Assembly: GCA_024516035.1 (NCBI GenBank)
Contig: CM044961.1
Coordinates: forward strand, 12,685,800-12,749,799
From: Bactericera cockerelli
Lineage: Eukaryota; Arthropoda; Insecta; Hemiptera; Triozidae
Reading direction: 5' to 3'
Length of the DNA stretch: 64,000 bases
Shown: piece after piece, positions 34,301-44,703 of the stretch
Layout: every line of letters starts with the position of its first letter
Numbering within the stretch: the first letter of the stretch is position 1
Program-made: the position numbers and the translations under genes
Notes under the pieces: model-generated
The model's input: only the letters and a program-made list of their open reading frames with translations
What the model was told of the DNA's origin: nothing
Database searches by the model: none

Positions 34301-34970
34301 GACAATACGACCGGGGATGCCACTGTTTACCACAAAAGTAACAAGTCTTGGAAGTAAAGGCCACAGTATTGTCAGTGGATTCTAAATTTTGAGATGCAGT
34401 GACATTGGGCACACAGCTAGTCTGGTAACTAGACGATTGAAATTCAGCCAGCTCCATAGCTCGGGCTTGATTGAAAGTTTCATCTAGAGTGAGAGTATTG
34501 CTCTCAAGGAGGCGCTGTCGAATGCGGTTGCTTGATAACCCGCTGATAAACGCATCACGAACATACTCTTGTGTGTAGGTATCAGCTGTGACGGCTTCAA
34601 AATTGCACTCCTTGCTCATTTGCTTCAACACTTGTAGGTACTGGTCGACAGTTTCACCAGAGTTCTGTAGACGCGTTGCTAAGCAATGTCGGGCATAGAT
34701 GACATTCTTAGGTTTGACGTATAATGATTCGAGAGCGGCAAGGGCTGTAGCGAACGTAGATTTGTTGTCAATGAAGGCGTAGACGTTAGGTGCAAGAAAA
34801 TTTGTCAGAAGAGTCAGCTTGTCTTCACTCGTCACGTCTTTGATTTTAGCGACAAAGTTCTGGAACGTTTTCTTCCAGTGCAACCATTGCTTGTCTGCTG
34901 ATGTAGAAGTAGGCTCTACAGCAAAGCGTTCGGGTTGTAGGTACTTCTCCATGTTGAAAGAATACGACAA
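31392..34970 (-). CDS. gag-pol: Gag-Pol polyprotein of Ty3/gypsy retrotransposon (single ORF)
   Basis: The frame is 1,192 residues in one piece, with no frameshift between gag and pol. The Gag region is about residues 1-250 and ends in two CX2CX4HX4C zinc knuckles (CYFCGKQWHPRSYC at 210-223 and CSICSKTGHYGKVC at 230-243). An aspartic protease has ALVDTGS at 294-300. The reverse transcriptase is about 430-610, with VIDLKSAYHQ (Asp505) and YLDD at 567-570. RNase H is about 705-825, with catalytic candidates Asp710, Glu745 and Asp772. The integrase zinc module uses His837, His843, Cys872 and Cys875. The integrase core triad is Asp902, Asp960 and Glu996 with the canonical 35-residue last spacing. 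The C-terminus (1,122-1,167) is a tandem NDDIP/NNDIP repeat followed by a basic tail. All catalytic residues that I can check are present. Fusion of Gag and Pol in one frame means their ratio would have to be set after translation. Confidence 0.95.
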   Translation of the reverse strand: MSYSFNMEKYLQPERFAVEPTSTSADKQWLHWKKTFQNFVAKIKDVTSEDKLTLLTNFLAPNVYAFIDNKSTFATALAALESLYVKPKNVIYARHCLATRLQNSGETVDQYLQVLKQMSKECNFEAVTADTYTQEYVRDAFISGLSSNRIRQRLLESNTLTLDETFNQARAMELAEFQSSSYQTSCVPNVTASQNLESTDNTVAFTSKTCYFCGKQWHPRSYCPAKEAQCSICSKTGHYGKVCQSKLFTQSAHKPRHKTSAALTCYTAPVTAASPNSLQKSTIDITVNNIPLKALVDTGSTLSFISQVLVSRCKIKPLPYSGKISMANSSLSTDISGQCKVTLQVFNNTYQNVTLLIMSNLCCDVILGHDLLQAHSSLEIEFHGSRPPLKICNLAVASVEPVSLFSNLSQDCYPIVTKSRRQSDEDKQFIHTEVERMLQDGIIERSNSSWRAQAFVVRDGRHKPRMVIDYSQTINKFTHLDAYPLPRIEDVIAKVSTNQVFSVIDLKSAYHQIPIMDSEKHFTAFEASGKLYHFLRVPFGVTNGVASFQRTIDRIVEDEKLTGTYPYLDDVTICGRDQKEHDENLKKFLSATEKYNLTLNMEKCKFSITAVSLLGYTISNNTIKPDPERLKPLVELPIPTDKASLQRALGMFSYYSKWISNFSEKVRPLLQNNFPFQDNEVSAFENLKRDILKASTAAIQDNVPFSVETDASHFAIAATLSQQGRPIAFFSRTLNKSELQHASIEKEAYAIVESLKNWRHYLIGRPFKIITDQRSVSFMFNQKHKSKIKNEKIMRWRLELACFNFDIVYRPGCENAPADALSRISAAINSRPDLTYLHNNLCHPGITRMTHWIRAKNLPFSVEEVRQVTNSCRVCAELKPRYHKHEGQLIKSSAPFERLSIDFKGPLPSKTRNRYILTVIDEYSRFPFAFPCPDVSSNTVITNLTNLFTLFGTPSYIHSDRGTAFMSSEIKTFLTSLGVATSRTTPYNPQGNGQCERYNGIIWKTIMLALKSRNSKTEDWEEVLGDSLHCIRSLLCTATNATPHERMFNHPRRSFNGSSMPTWLTKPGPVLMKSLNRRSKYDSMVEEVELLDANNEYAHVRLPDGRETTVSTRYLAPAENQSNDDIPNNDIPNDDIPNNDIPNDDILNNDIPNDDIPNNDIPYDDQQNDDNPNPRRSTRNKRAPVRFADLNF
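31485..31615 (-). repeat. In-frame 30-bp tandem repeat in the Gag-Pol C-terminus
   Basis: About four copies of a 30-bp unit encode alternating NNDIP and NDDIP pentapeptides at residues 1,122-1,167. The unit length is a multiple of three, so the frame is kept. Confidence 0.85.
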
Positions 34971-34973
34971 TTT

Positions 34974-34985
34974 TTGTACTTTAAA
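34974..34985 (-). promoter_or_regulatory. Primer-binding site, probably self-priming
   Basis: One base inside the 5' LTR, the minus strand reads TTTAAAGTACAA instead of the usual TGG that matches a tRNA 3' end. This 12-mer is the exact reverse complement of TTGTACTTTAAA within the LTR (35,045-35,056). This is the arrangement known for Tf1/sushi-type elements, in which the 5' end of the RNA folds back and primes reverse transcription. The match is seen directly; the mechanism is inferred. Confidence 0.6.
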
Positions 34986-34986
34986 T

Positions 34987-35167
34987 TGAAATGAAAAATA
35001 GATGTGAACGTTTGTACATTATTTTATTAGGACTTGGGAAAAGTTTTAAAGTACAAGAATGATGTGTAGCTGAAGAGTGTCAGTTGGAGAATGGGATCGT
35101 TGGACCAGTCTGCTCAGAGGAAGACTGGCCGAAGTAACACTGGTTCAAATTCTCCAATATTATCACA
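34987..35167 (-). repeat. 5' LTR of the Ty3/gypsy element
   Basis: This 181-bp LTR is upstream of gag-pol on the minus strand. It contains a polyadenylation signal AATAAA (35,023-35,028, minus strand) and a short inverted repeat (CCAGTCT and AGACTGG with about ten bases between). It also contains the 12-base stretch 35,045-35,056 that is complementary to the primer-binding position next to the LTR. No clear TATA box is visible, so initiation may be initiator-driven near 35,056. Confidence 0.9.
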
Positions 35168-35172
35168 CCTGT

Positions 35173-36719
35173 GAACGTTATTTTCTATCAAGAAAGGTTG
35201 TTTTCGACTACAAAGCTCAGTTCGTTTCATGGGAAAACATTGTTTCGTGAAAGAAGATTGAAAAAAAGAAAAATGATAAGAGCAAACAAAACGGCGAGAA
35301 TTAAATAAGAAAATAGAGAGGTGTTGAGATAAATGGGAATCCAGGGGCCTTTACAGAAAGGATTATGGGGTCTGGTTCATAGTTGCCAGCTATTTTTTAC
35401 AAAGTTTCCAAATGTATGACACTATTGACACTTAGATCCCTCGAGAAGACTCACTAGGTCGAAGCAGCTGGCCTTATCGACTCCATTCAGAGTGAATTGT
35501 TGACAAAGGATCACTAAAATATTCTCGACACAGCTATTTAATCATATTAAATTGAATGACTTTGTTCTGATTTTATGATCCAAAGGTCTAAAAAATACTT
35601 ATTAATAATTTTAGAACTGAAAATTATAATGATTTTTTGGAAAATCGCAAATTGGCCAAGTATAGCGTTTTCTATAAAATCAGTGTGGAACATAATTTAA
35701 TCGCACTAGACAAGAGTTTCATCACCTCAATTTTTCTCCAACCTACTCTGGAGACACCCGGTATGTAAGTAAAGATTGTTATCTTAAAGAAATGGGAAAC
35801 AGGAAATGAAGAAGATGATGTAGGTAATGAGGAAAGGTTGGGAGGTAAGTGAGGAGGTATGAGGAAAGGTGAGGAAAGAAAGGAAGAAGGGAAGGAAGGA
35901 GGGAGGGAAGTGCTATTATCGCTTCGACTTGAGTTTCTTGTTAACGGTAAGTACAGTGTGCTTGCTCTAGTTTTTCAATCAGGACAGTGCAGATGGGTTC
36001 GTAAGTTGTTTAACAATGCTGGTGAAGATAGCAATGAGAATAACAACTAAAGGATTATAGATATTCAATTAGGCAGGTTAGATTGGAACGTGAAGAGTGA
36101 AGATGTTCCTAAACGCATGAGCTTTTCCTTGTGTCTTTCAGAATTTCACCACAGCGATGGCAAAAAAAACCGTATTAATAGGGCTCTTTATTGTAATCAT
36201 TAATCTATGAACAAATGACCATGCAGTTGAAAGAGACGTTAAACCCAAATTAAAAAAATACTATGTAAATATGTAGGTACCTACTATGTAAACAGACATT
36301 ATAATAAATTTATGTATTCTACATAGGTATATTATAGGTATTCCCAACTAATATTGGCAGAATAGAATGAAAAACGAAGGAAGATATTCACGAATACCCC
36401 AATAAGGCTAAAGGATTGAAGTCACGCATCAAGGTTCAAATAAATACCTAAGGCTCTAATTAAGGCTCAAACCGCAAAGGCCATGAACTTTAATTTCGGG
36501 ACTATCTCCTTTGAATAATTACAAGCCGAGCAACTATTTACTTTGTTCAGAAGGCAGGTTTCAAATTAAACGTTCCCATTCAACAGGGAAATTTATTTAA
36601 CGGTTGATTAACAAACAACCCAAGTTTCGTTTGCTCAGTATAAACATTTGTAATTTGATTGTTGGATGTCTTTTGCTTACTTTTTGTACAAGTACCTATT
36701 TTGTGTAAAGCTATTTTCT
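35173..36719. other. Non-coding stretch right of the Ty3/gypsy element
   Basis: There is no supported gene. A short GGAAGG-rich patch is at 35,850-35,910. Confidence 0.6.
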
Positions 36720-37250
36720 TTCAATCGCTTTCCCTCTCTCTCTCTCTAATTATTTCTCTGCACTCTGTCTTAAAAAAAAAAAATGAGGCCGTTTTTATTT
36801 CGTAGCCATGAAACAGGATTAGTCTTTTCCTCCTCTATTTCTGCCTCTCTTTCTCTCTCTCTCTTGTTCCATTATCTCACCTTGTAATATTTATCTCTCA
36901 ATTACATACTCGTATATTATGTATTCACTAGGTATGCTTCCTTATATTCTTTCCTCTTTCGCTCTTTCTCTCTTATCTACCTCTATCTTTTATTTAAGAG
37001 AGCATTTAGCATTCAGTGATGACCTGTTTCCATATTTCTCTCATTTAGGTACTTTCCTCTCCCTATTTCTCCCTATCTCTCTCTATGTTTATCTTTACGT
37101 TTTTCTCTCTTATCTACCTCTATCTCTTATTTAGGAAGAGTATTTAGCATATTTATCTCATTTGCTGTCCTCTTCCTATTTCTCCCTATCTCTCTCTATG
37201 TCTATTTTTACGTATTCCTCTCTCTATCTTTATCAATCTCTTTTTTTCTT
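36720..37250. repeat. CT-rich low-complexity region
   Basis: It contains a duplicated block of about 120 bp (TCTCTTATCTACCTCTATCT...), seen near 36,968 and 37,106. Confidence 0.8.
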
Positions 37251-37314
37251 GAAAAAAATAGACTTAACTTAACTTAAGATAGGTATTTATGATTGTAAAA
37301 TTCTAATATGTTTA

Positions 37315-37440
37315 ATTATTATTATTATAATTATACAACACTTTATTAGATATAAATGAACATTATGTACATACAAATAATTATTTTAACAATGAAAAAA
37401 TGAAAACAAAATTTTAATTAAGCTAAACTACCCATTTAAT
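37315..37440. repeat. Retroelement 3'-end family copy
   Basis: ATACAACACTTTATTAGATA and ACATTATGTACATACAAATA match 38,545-38,600. Confidence 0.6.
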
Positions 37441-37461
37441 TATTTATCTTACTCTTTTTCA

Positions 37462-37464
37462 CTC

Positions 37465-37500
<36 letters not shown>

Positions 37501-37502
37501 TA
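37462..37502. repeat. (CT)n microsatellite
   Basis: This is a pure CT run with one TTTC interruption. Confidence 0.9.
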
Positions 37503-38165
37503 CTACCGCAGAAGTTACTTGTTAGCTTAGTTGATGTATTATGTATATACCAATTATATAAAATAAAGTAAACCAATTCAAATTCAATTTCTTCTTTATC
37601 TCAATCTCTCACATTCTCCTCACGTCTCTATCACGTAGGTGTGTGGGTAAGGTGCCCTCCATCAGCAGCTGTGTTGACCTCCTAGGATCAAACACTACCC
37701 TCGTTTGCGTTTAGATGTAAGATAAAGACACCCAATGGCGGCGCAACACTGAAAGAAGAATTACTTGAATTCCCATGTCCATTTCCTCCTTCTTTTCTCT
37801 TTTGAAATTAGTACTTCTAATAGTTCATTTTTTGAACATTTTTAAGTGTCAAAATTTTGAGATTCCAGAATTGCTTTACTTGTTAAAATAGAGAGTTTGA
37901 ACTTATAAATAAACTAAATAAGTTAATCTATGAAGTATAAATATTTTTTATGCTTTTATTTGTATTTATTAGATTCTATTGTGTTGATTCTTTATGATTT
38001 GTTTATTATTTTTCAATAATAATAATAACAAGCAATATGTTTCTGCTCATGAAAGTTAAATGTTTTTTAAGCAGAAAAAAACTCTATTGTGACGCAGAGT
38101 TTTTTTCGGTTTATCCAGCTTTCCTACTACCACAAGTCATATCCAGTACTATGCAGGTTATCCAT
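37503..38165. other. Non-coding stretch
   Basis: A moderately GC-rich patch at 37,625-37,750 has no clear exon signals. Confidence 0.5.
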
Positions 38166-38299
38166 ATTTGTGTTAATCACTTTCGTAATATCACAACTAC
38201 TCAAACTAGCTTTACTAAATCTACGCTGAAACCGGGACTTGAACCACCGACCTCCAGGTCACAAGTCCGCTGCCTTATCGATCAAGCTACTGAGGTTAG
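38166..38299 (-). repeat. SINE family A copy
   Basis: The tail and head are complete and close to consensus. Confidence 0.85.
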
Positions 38300-38318
38300 T
38301 TGAAGAAAAGTATCATTA

Positions 38319-38420
38319 TCATAAATCATCATAGGGTGGCGTCATCGTGAACGATGGTAGCCAGACATTGGAGGAATGACTCAGCAGTTCTACCGCTGTC
38401 CTTACAAGAAAAGTATAGAA
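38319..38420. repeat. Dispersed repeat with copies at 59,215-59,345 and 60,500-60,610
   Basis: GCCAGACATTGGAGGAATGA is shared. The two copies at 59.3 and 60.5 kb are inverted and flank the short hAT element. Confidence 0.75.
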
Positions 38421-38524
38421 TGTAAAAAACTGAGTTTTATCCAGGTTCGACATTATAACCATTTTGAGGAAAAAAGTGTGACCATGTGGGAGGAATGGTA
38501 TAACTTTAGCCATCACACCTTGTA

Positions 38525-38740
38525 CCTATTATTATTATTATTATTATACAACACTTTATTTGATACAAAAGGACATAATGTACTTACAAATAATAATTTT
38601 TTAACAGTGAAAAAAATCAAAAAAAAAAAAAACAATATATACAATAAAAATGAAAAAGAATAGAAAATATATAAAAACATATGTCCTAACTAAAGGGCGG
38701 GGTTATTGCCTATGGCAATCTCTTCCACCCAACCCACATC
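38525..38740. repeat. Retroelement 3'-end family copy
   Basis: TATTATTATACAACACTTTA, an A-rich stretch and AGGGCGGGGTTATTGCCTAT resemble 37,315-37,440 and 51,630-51,830. Confidence 0.6.
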
Positions 38741-39203
38741 TTGTACCTAAACGCGTACAGCCGCCAAAAGGGAAGATAAGGTGTTCTTTGAGATTGAAAT
38801 TCAGAGGACGCATGAGGTTGAACTGAGCCCTAATGGAATTTCAAGCTCTCCTAACTATCCAAAGCCTTTGAATCGATCAGACTGCACCATACAGGGTGGT
38901 TCAATTAGAGTAGGTAGATACCAGGGATACCAGGGTGTATAATGTTAGTTCTCCTTCTCGTTGTGCATCCTGGGTAACGCTAAAGGACTAATAAATTAGA
39001 AAGCCATAGAATCAATAAAATTGATTGTGTTTCATGAAAGAAAAAATAATATTCAAAAAACTGTCACAAAAAAACGCATAAATATCATGACCCAGTGCCC
39101 AGTGGGTAGCGCGAGGTAGAAAAAATTCTACTCTGTATTGTCGATGTCTTGGGTCTACTCATACCTCATGAGGAGAAATGAGTTCTTTAACTGTATTACA
39201 ATC
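38741..39203. other. Non-coding stretch
   Basis: It contains TACAGGGTGGTTCAATTAG (38,892), resembling the end motif of the foldback element. Confidence 0.45.
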
Positions 39204-39346
39204 TGACCTCAGAAGCTTGATCGATAAGGCGGTGGACTTGTAACCTGGAGGTCGGTGGTTCAAGTCCCGGTTTCAGCGTAGATTTAGTAAAGCGAGTTTG
39301 AGTAGTTGTGATAAAACGAAAGTGTTTAACACAAATATGATAGCTT
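39204..39346 (+). repeat. SINE family A copy, best preserved
   Basis: It runs from TGACCTCAGAAGCTTGATCG to CAAATATGATAGCTT. The A-box region and B box GGTTCAAGTCCC are intact. Confidence 0.9.
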
Positions 39347-39477
39347 TTTTTATTACTAATTGAGTTTTAGCGGAAAAATATAAAATATTTTAATCTATGA
39401 AAAGTTATCAAAAAGAACAAGAGTTTCTTCAAAAAGAACAGAGTTCAAAAAGAACAAGACTTCACTAAAATTTTCTT

Positions 39478-39550
39478 ATAATTTAGGACTTGAACCACCG
39501 AGAACTCCAGGTTGAAATTCCACAGCATTATTGATCAAGATTCAGAGTCA
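39478..39550 (-). repeat. SINE family A fragment
   Basis: Only the head is present, with an insertion in the B-box area. Confidence 0.6.
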
Positions 39551-39879
39551 TTTACTTTTTCTTTTTCCAAAATTAATTTGGAAAAGAAAAACTCTGTTTT
39601 TATATTCAGACATCCAGTAGGTATGAGATAAGAAACTTTCGAAAGCCAAGTCAAAGCTCCGTCGAAGTTTTTTCTCTTCAAGTTTGCTAAAAGTTCATCT
39701 GGACTTGCATTATTACTTCGAGGAAACCCCCAGCACCCACCTACCCCTGATCTACCCTAACCTGCCCTTAACTACTTATCCAACTACCTGGGTACTTTGC
39801 AAATTGAGATCCAATAATAGTTGCCAGCAAATGCTACTCTTATAAGTTCAGGAGTTTCTTGAAGTGGTCAAGAAGGTTA
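39551..39879. other. Stretch before the composite GA array
   Basis: Two overlapping open frames over 39,640-39,830 lack splice signals or motifs. Confidence 0.45.
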
Positions 39880-39880
39880 T

Positions 39881-39917
<37 letters not shown>

Positions 39918-40109
39918 GATATGCTTAAAGATAAAGCTCAAGGGGTTTCATGAGTACAGTTCACAGAACTTTGATTTTTTTACAAAATCGAGAGAGAGAA
40001 AAAGAGAGTAGGATATGCTTAAAGATAAAGCTTAAGGGGTTTTCATGAGTACAGTTCAGAGAACTTTGATTTTTTTTATATATCAAAATGGAGAGACAGA
40101 AAGAGAGAG

Positions 40110-40154
<45 letters not shown>

Positions 40155-40453
40155 GAGATAGAGAGAGAAAGGGAGAGTGGGATATGCTTAAAGATAAAGC
40201 TTAAGGGGTTTTCATGAGTACAGTTCAGAGAACTTTGATTTTTTTACAAAATCGAGAGAGAGAGAGAGAGACAAAGAGAGAGTAGGATATGCGTAAAGAT
40301 AAAGCTTAAGGGGTTTTCATGAGTACAGTTCAGAGAACTTTGATTTTTTTTACAAAATTACAAAATATCGAGAGAGAGAAAGAAAGAAGAGATTAATATA
40401 TTTTTTTTATTTTTTTATTTTTTTTATAAAAATGGAGAGACAGAAAGAGAGAG

Positions 40454-40498
<45 letters not shown>

Positions 40499-40817
40499 GA
40501 GATAGAGAGAGAAAGGGAGAGTGGGATATGCTTAAAGATAAAGCTTAAGGGGGTTTCATGAGTACAGTTCAGAGAACTTTGATTTTTTTACAAAATCGAG
40601 AGAGAGAGAGAGAGAGACAAAGGGAGAATGGGATATGCTTAAAGATAAAGCTTAAGGGGTTTTCATGAGTACAGTACAGAGAACTTTGATTTTTTTACAA
40701 AATCGAGAGAGAGAGAGAGAGAGGAGAGACAAAGAGAGAGTAGGATATGCGTAAAGATAAAGCTTAAGGGGTTTTCATGAGTACAGTTCAGAGAACTTTG
40801 ATTTTTTTTTATCAAAA

Positions 40818-40874
<57 letters not shown>

Positions 40875-41030
40875 CAGAGAGACAGAGAGACAGAGAGAGA
40901 GATAGAAAGAGAAAGGGAGAGTGGGATATGCTTAAAGATAAAGCTTAAGGGGTTTTCATGAGTACAGTTCAGAGAACTTTGATTTTTTTTACAAAATTAC
41001 AATATATCGAGAGAGAGAAAGAAAGAAGAG
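39880..41030. repeat. Composite array: GA tracts alternating with a 75-bp unique block
   Basis: About seven copies of a block (TAGGATATGCTTAAAGATAA through CAGAGAACTTTGATTTTTTT) alternate with GA microsatellites of varying length. Larger units of about 500 bp are visible (40,140-40,400 resembles 40,490-40,640 and 40,860-41,030), so duplication happened at more than one scale. Confidence 0.85.
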
Positions 41031-42284
41031 ATGAATATATTTTTAACAATAATGATGATAAAAGATGGAGATAATAAAAAAAAGGTTCTGAAAAAGAGAG
41101 ACAAAGATAACAAAAGGTTGCACATTTCAGCCATCTATTCAATGCCGTCACAACGAGTGTGGCTTTTGTTCCAGAACATAACTTTACAAAACTAGCAATA
41201 CTTCAAATTTCAAAACATTTCCCCATTCTGTGTGTCTAGGTGTCTGATGAAGGTACCTATTTTTATTAATTTTATGCAAAGTTTTTTTTTATGGCTCTCT
41301 GTTAATGTTCAGCATACAAAGATAGTCTTTTTTGAAATTTATTATAGTAGGTAACTACTCGTGTCACCCATTTTGTAAAGAGTATCTTCTATATAATAAT
41401 ACTTGAAAGCCCGAGCTGAAACTAAAATAAAACACATATTATTATTATAGCAATAGTCATCGTGAAAAGGTTATGAATACGACTAGCACCCAGATGCCCC
41501 AGGTTAGAAATCCCATCTGTATAGAATTTTTTACAACTTATACTTACTTCTTTAGCTGTTCAGAGTCCACTTTTAACTCGTGAGGAAAAATGAGTAGTTA
41601 CTTGTGTGAGCAACGACCAGTGGTGGGCGTGGTGGAATTACCAGAGTTTCTCAAAACAGTTTTTTTCAACTTTGAGAGAGGGTACCATTCTATATTTTTA
41701 AAATCTGTAATAATTTAACGAATTTATTTGAAAAAAGAAGAGTAAAAGGAAAATACTTGAAAAGTATTTGAAAATTGATGGTTTTACTTGTGCTGTGATA
41801 ACCAGAAAAATTCTACAAAGGCTCTTGATTAAGTAGAAATAAATCATACTCTAAACTTAAAATACAAATAAATTTAAGTGAACATTATTATTATTATTTA
41901 TTCTGAAAAATACCTACATTGTAATACAAAATGTATGAGTTTGAGCATAAATAATAATTAAACCTTGGAATTATAAAGTTTCATTTAAATCTAGACCATT
42001 GACTCAAGACAAGAGGCTCCATTACTTACGTAAACACTACATAAGTAAGTAGGTACGTACTAAATATATTTTCACTATCTACCTAGCAGATTTTTCATAA
42101 TCACTTTATTAGGACACTAACCAACCAGCTAGGATTACAATAATTAAGAATGTATTCAATTGTATGTACGCCTGGTAATGCAACGGAGTACGCAATGCGC
42201 CAATCATTATACAAATAAATCTGTGTTCTTTGTAGGCATTATTATTTTTGGATTTCTTTTAATTTCGGTCATATCACAGCGGAA
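41031..42284. other. Non-coding AT-rich stretch
   Basis: I see no gene. Confidence 0.6.
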
Positions 42285-42480
42285 TGTAGGGTAACACCCT
42301 CCACCACCGTGATACCTGCTACACACATTAAACACACCCAGCTTGGGTTGGACTGGAATGCCAGCATCACGAAGTCTTCACCACGCTGGACGTTGCTTGT
42401 CTACGGTCATCCTACGAGAACCGGTGTATTCAACAAACCATCGACGCTGGGGCTAGTTTTAGATTACCTATCTGGTTTTA
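42285..42480. repeat. Family G-related body fragment
   Basis: CACACCCAGCTTGGGTTGGA and CGCTGGACGTTGCTTGTCT are shared with 30,600-30,760. Confidence 0.65.
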
Positions 42481-43225
42481 GTCATGGGCACTAGAGCTAT
42501 GATAAAAAAACATGAGGAAGAGATGTGACTTTTTTTCTTCTCCGACTAATAAATTATTATTACAATATGAAAATTTCAGAGAAAGAAATAAAATATGTTG
42601 TTCCTTTAAAACTTTTGTAAAAAAGTTAAATGAGAAGTCGGTAACGCGATATAATTTGAAAACTTTTGCCCGAATCATAGACTGTCTTTGTTTTCAAGCA
42701 TTTTGTGTCTTTATGAAGTTTTCTCTGTCTTTATGAAGCTGAATACTAGGTAGGTATTATTATTATCATCATCAAGCCTAGGGGATTAACCCTTTGAGAA
42801 TCACGCACGAGGAGGCGTGTCTTTTTTTTTTTTTTTTTTTTTAATGAATCATTAGTTTTAATGCAATGAATTTTATAAATTGTATTTTTTCATTTTTTTT
42901 CTTTCTTTTAAAACCAAGTCAAACTCTTTGTAAGGAACGTCAGACCTAAAAAGTAGAAATAACACTCACCGTGATAAATAAAAAAGCTTTACAGATTGTA
43001 TATTTATTAATTTCAATACATTATCATCAATTTCATCATAACTTCAATCTTGGGAATCCTGAGCACAGCATAGTCAATTTTAAGTTTTCATATCTCTGAA
43101 ACGAACTTTTTTGTATTATTCCTTTTAATAAAAAAAAATGGAACTTCAGAGTTTAAATAATTGAAAAGTCACCACTAAATGTCAATTTTTTCTCTTTTTT
43201 TTTAACTTACCTTATAATAGTATTC
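42481..43225. other. Non-coding stretch
   Basis: It contains poly(T) at 42,823-42,842. Confidence 0.6.
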
Positions 43226-44703
43226 CACACATTGAATTTTGGGTTTACACGTTGACAATTTTGAGGATATCACACACTGAATTTTGGTTTTGCACATTGG
43301 TAATTTTGAGAATTTCACACATTGAATTTTTGGGTTTACACGTTGACAATTTTGAGGATATCACACACTGAATTTTGGTTTTCCACATTGATAATTTTGA
43401 GAATTTGACACATTGAATTTTGGTTTTCCACATTGGTAATTTTAAGGGTTTCACACACTGAATTTTGGTTTTACACGTTGACAATTTTGAGGATATCACA
43501 CACTGAATTTTGGTTTTCCACATTGGTAATTTTGAGAATTTCACACATTGAATTTTGGGTTAACACTGACAATTTTGAGTTTCCACACATTGACAATTTT
43601 GAGTTTCCACATTGGTAATTTTCCGGCCTCCACACATTGAATTTTGGGTTTACACGTTGACAATTTTGAGAATTCCACACACTGTATTTTGGTTTTCCAC
43701 ATTGGTAATTTTGAGAATTTCACACATTGAATTTTGGTTTTCCACATTGGTAATTTTGAGGGTTTCACACACTGAATTTTAGTTTTACACGTTGACAATT
43801 TTGAGGATATCACACACTGAATTTTGGTTTTCCACATTGGTAATTTTGAGAATTTCACACGTTGAATTTTGGGTTAACATTGACAATTTTGAGTTTCCAC
43901 ACATTGACAATTTTGAGTTTCCACATTGGCAATTTTGAGAATTTCACACATTGAATTTTGGTTTTCCACATTGGTAATTTTGAGAATTTCACACACTGAA
44001 TTTTGGTTTTACACGTTGACAATTTTGAGGATATCACACACACTGAATTTTGGTTTTCCACATTGGTAATTTTGAGAATTTCACACATTAAATTTTGGGT
44101 TAACATTGACAATTTTGAGTTTCCACACATTGACAATTTTAAGTTTCCACATTGGTAATTTTGAGTCCTCCACACATTGAATTTTGGGTTTACACGTTGA
44201 CAATTTTGAGAATTTCACACACTGAATTTTGGTTTTCCACATTGGTAATTTTGAGAATTTCACACACTGAATTTTGGTTTTCCACATTGGTAATTTTGAG
44301 AATTTCACACACTGAATTTTGGTTTTCCACATTGGTAATTTTGAGAATTTCACACACTGAATTTTGGGTTTACACGTTGACAATTTTGAGGACTCCACAC
44401 ACTGAATTTTGGTTTTCCACATTGGTAATTTTGAGAATTTCACACATTGAATTTTGGTTTTCCACATTGGTAATTTTGAGAATTTCACACGTTGAATTTT
44501 GGGTTAACATTGACAATTTTGAGGATTTCACACACTGAATTTTGAGTTTCCACACATTGACAATTTTGAGTTTCCACATTGGTAATTTTGAGGCCTCCAC
44601 ACATTGAATTTTGGGTTTACACGTTGACAATTTTGAGAATTTCACACTTTGAATTTTGAGTTTCCACATTGACAATTTTGAGACCTCCACACATTGAATT
44701 TTG
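43226..44703. repeat. 45-bp satellite array, about 33 copies
   Basis: The unit is made of two related half-units of about 22 bp (CACATTGAATTTTGG and CATTGGTAATTTTGAG types). Runs of single half-units occur at about 43,565-43,620, 43,870-43,930, 44,100-44,160 and 44,510-44,590. Overlapping minus-strand ORFs translate a 15-residue repeat (KIQCVKFSKLPMWKT); they are broken by stops and have no flanking gene. Confidence 0.9.

Larger units (their letters stand above)
31198..35167 (-). mobile_element. Complete Ty3/gypsy LTR retrotransposon
   Basis: The element is 3,970 bp, bounded by 181-bp LTRs and flanked by a perfect 5-bp target duplication CCTGT (31,193-31,197 and 35,168-35,172). Both LTRs start TG and end CA on the plus strand, and I found no difference between them reading by eye. 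It carries one intact Gag-Pol frame with no env-like ORF. Identical LTRs and an unbroken frame indicate a very recent insertion, possibly still competent and possibly polymorphic in the population. The order of domains (protease, RT, RNase H, integrase) places it in Metaviridae (Ty3/gypsy). I do not assign a clade. Confidence 0.95.

Noticed and set aside
39640..39830. Coding exon with a Pro/Thr-rich frame
   Set aside because: Two frames are open at once and there are no splice signals or recognisable motifs.
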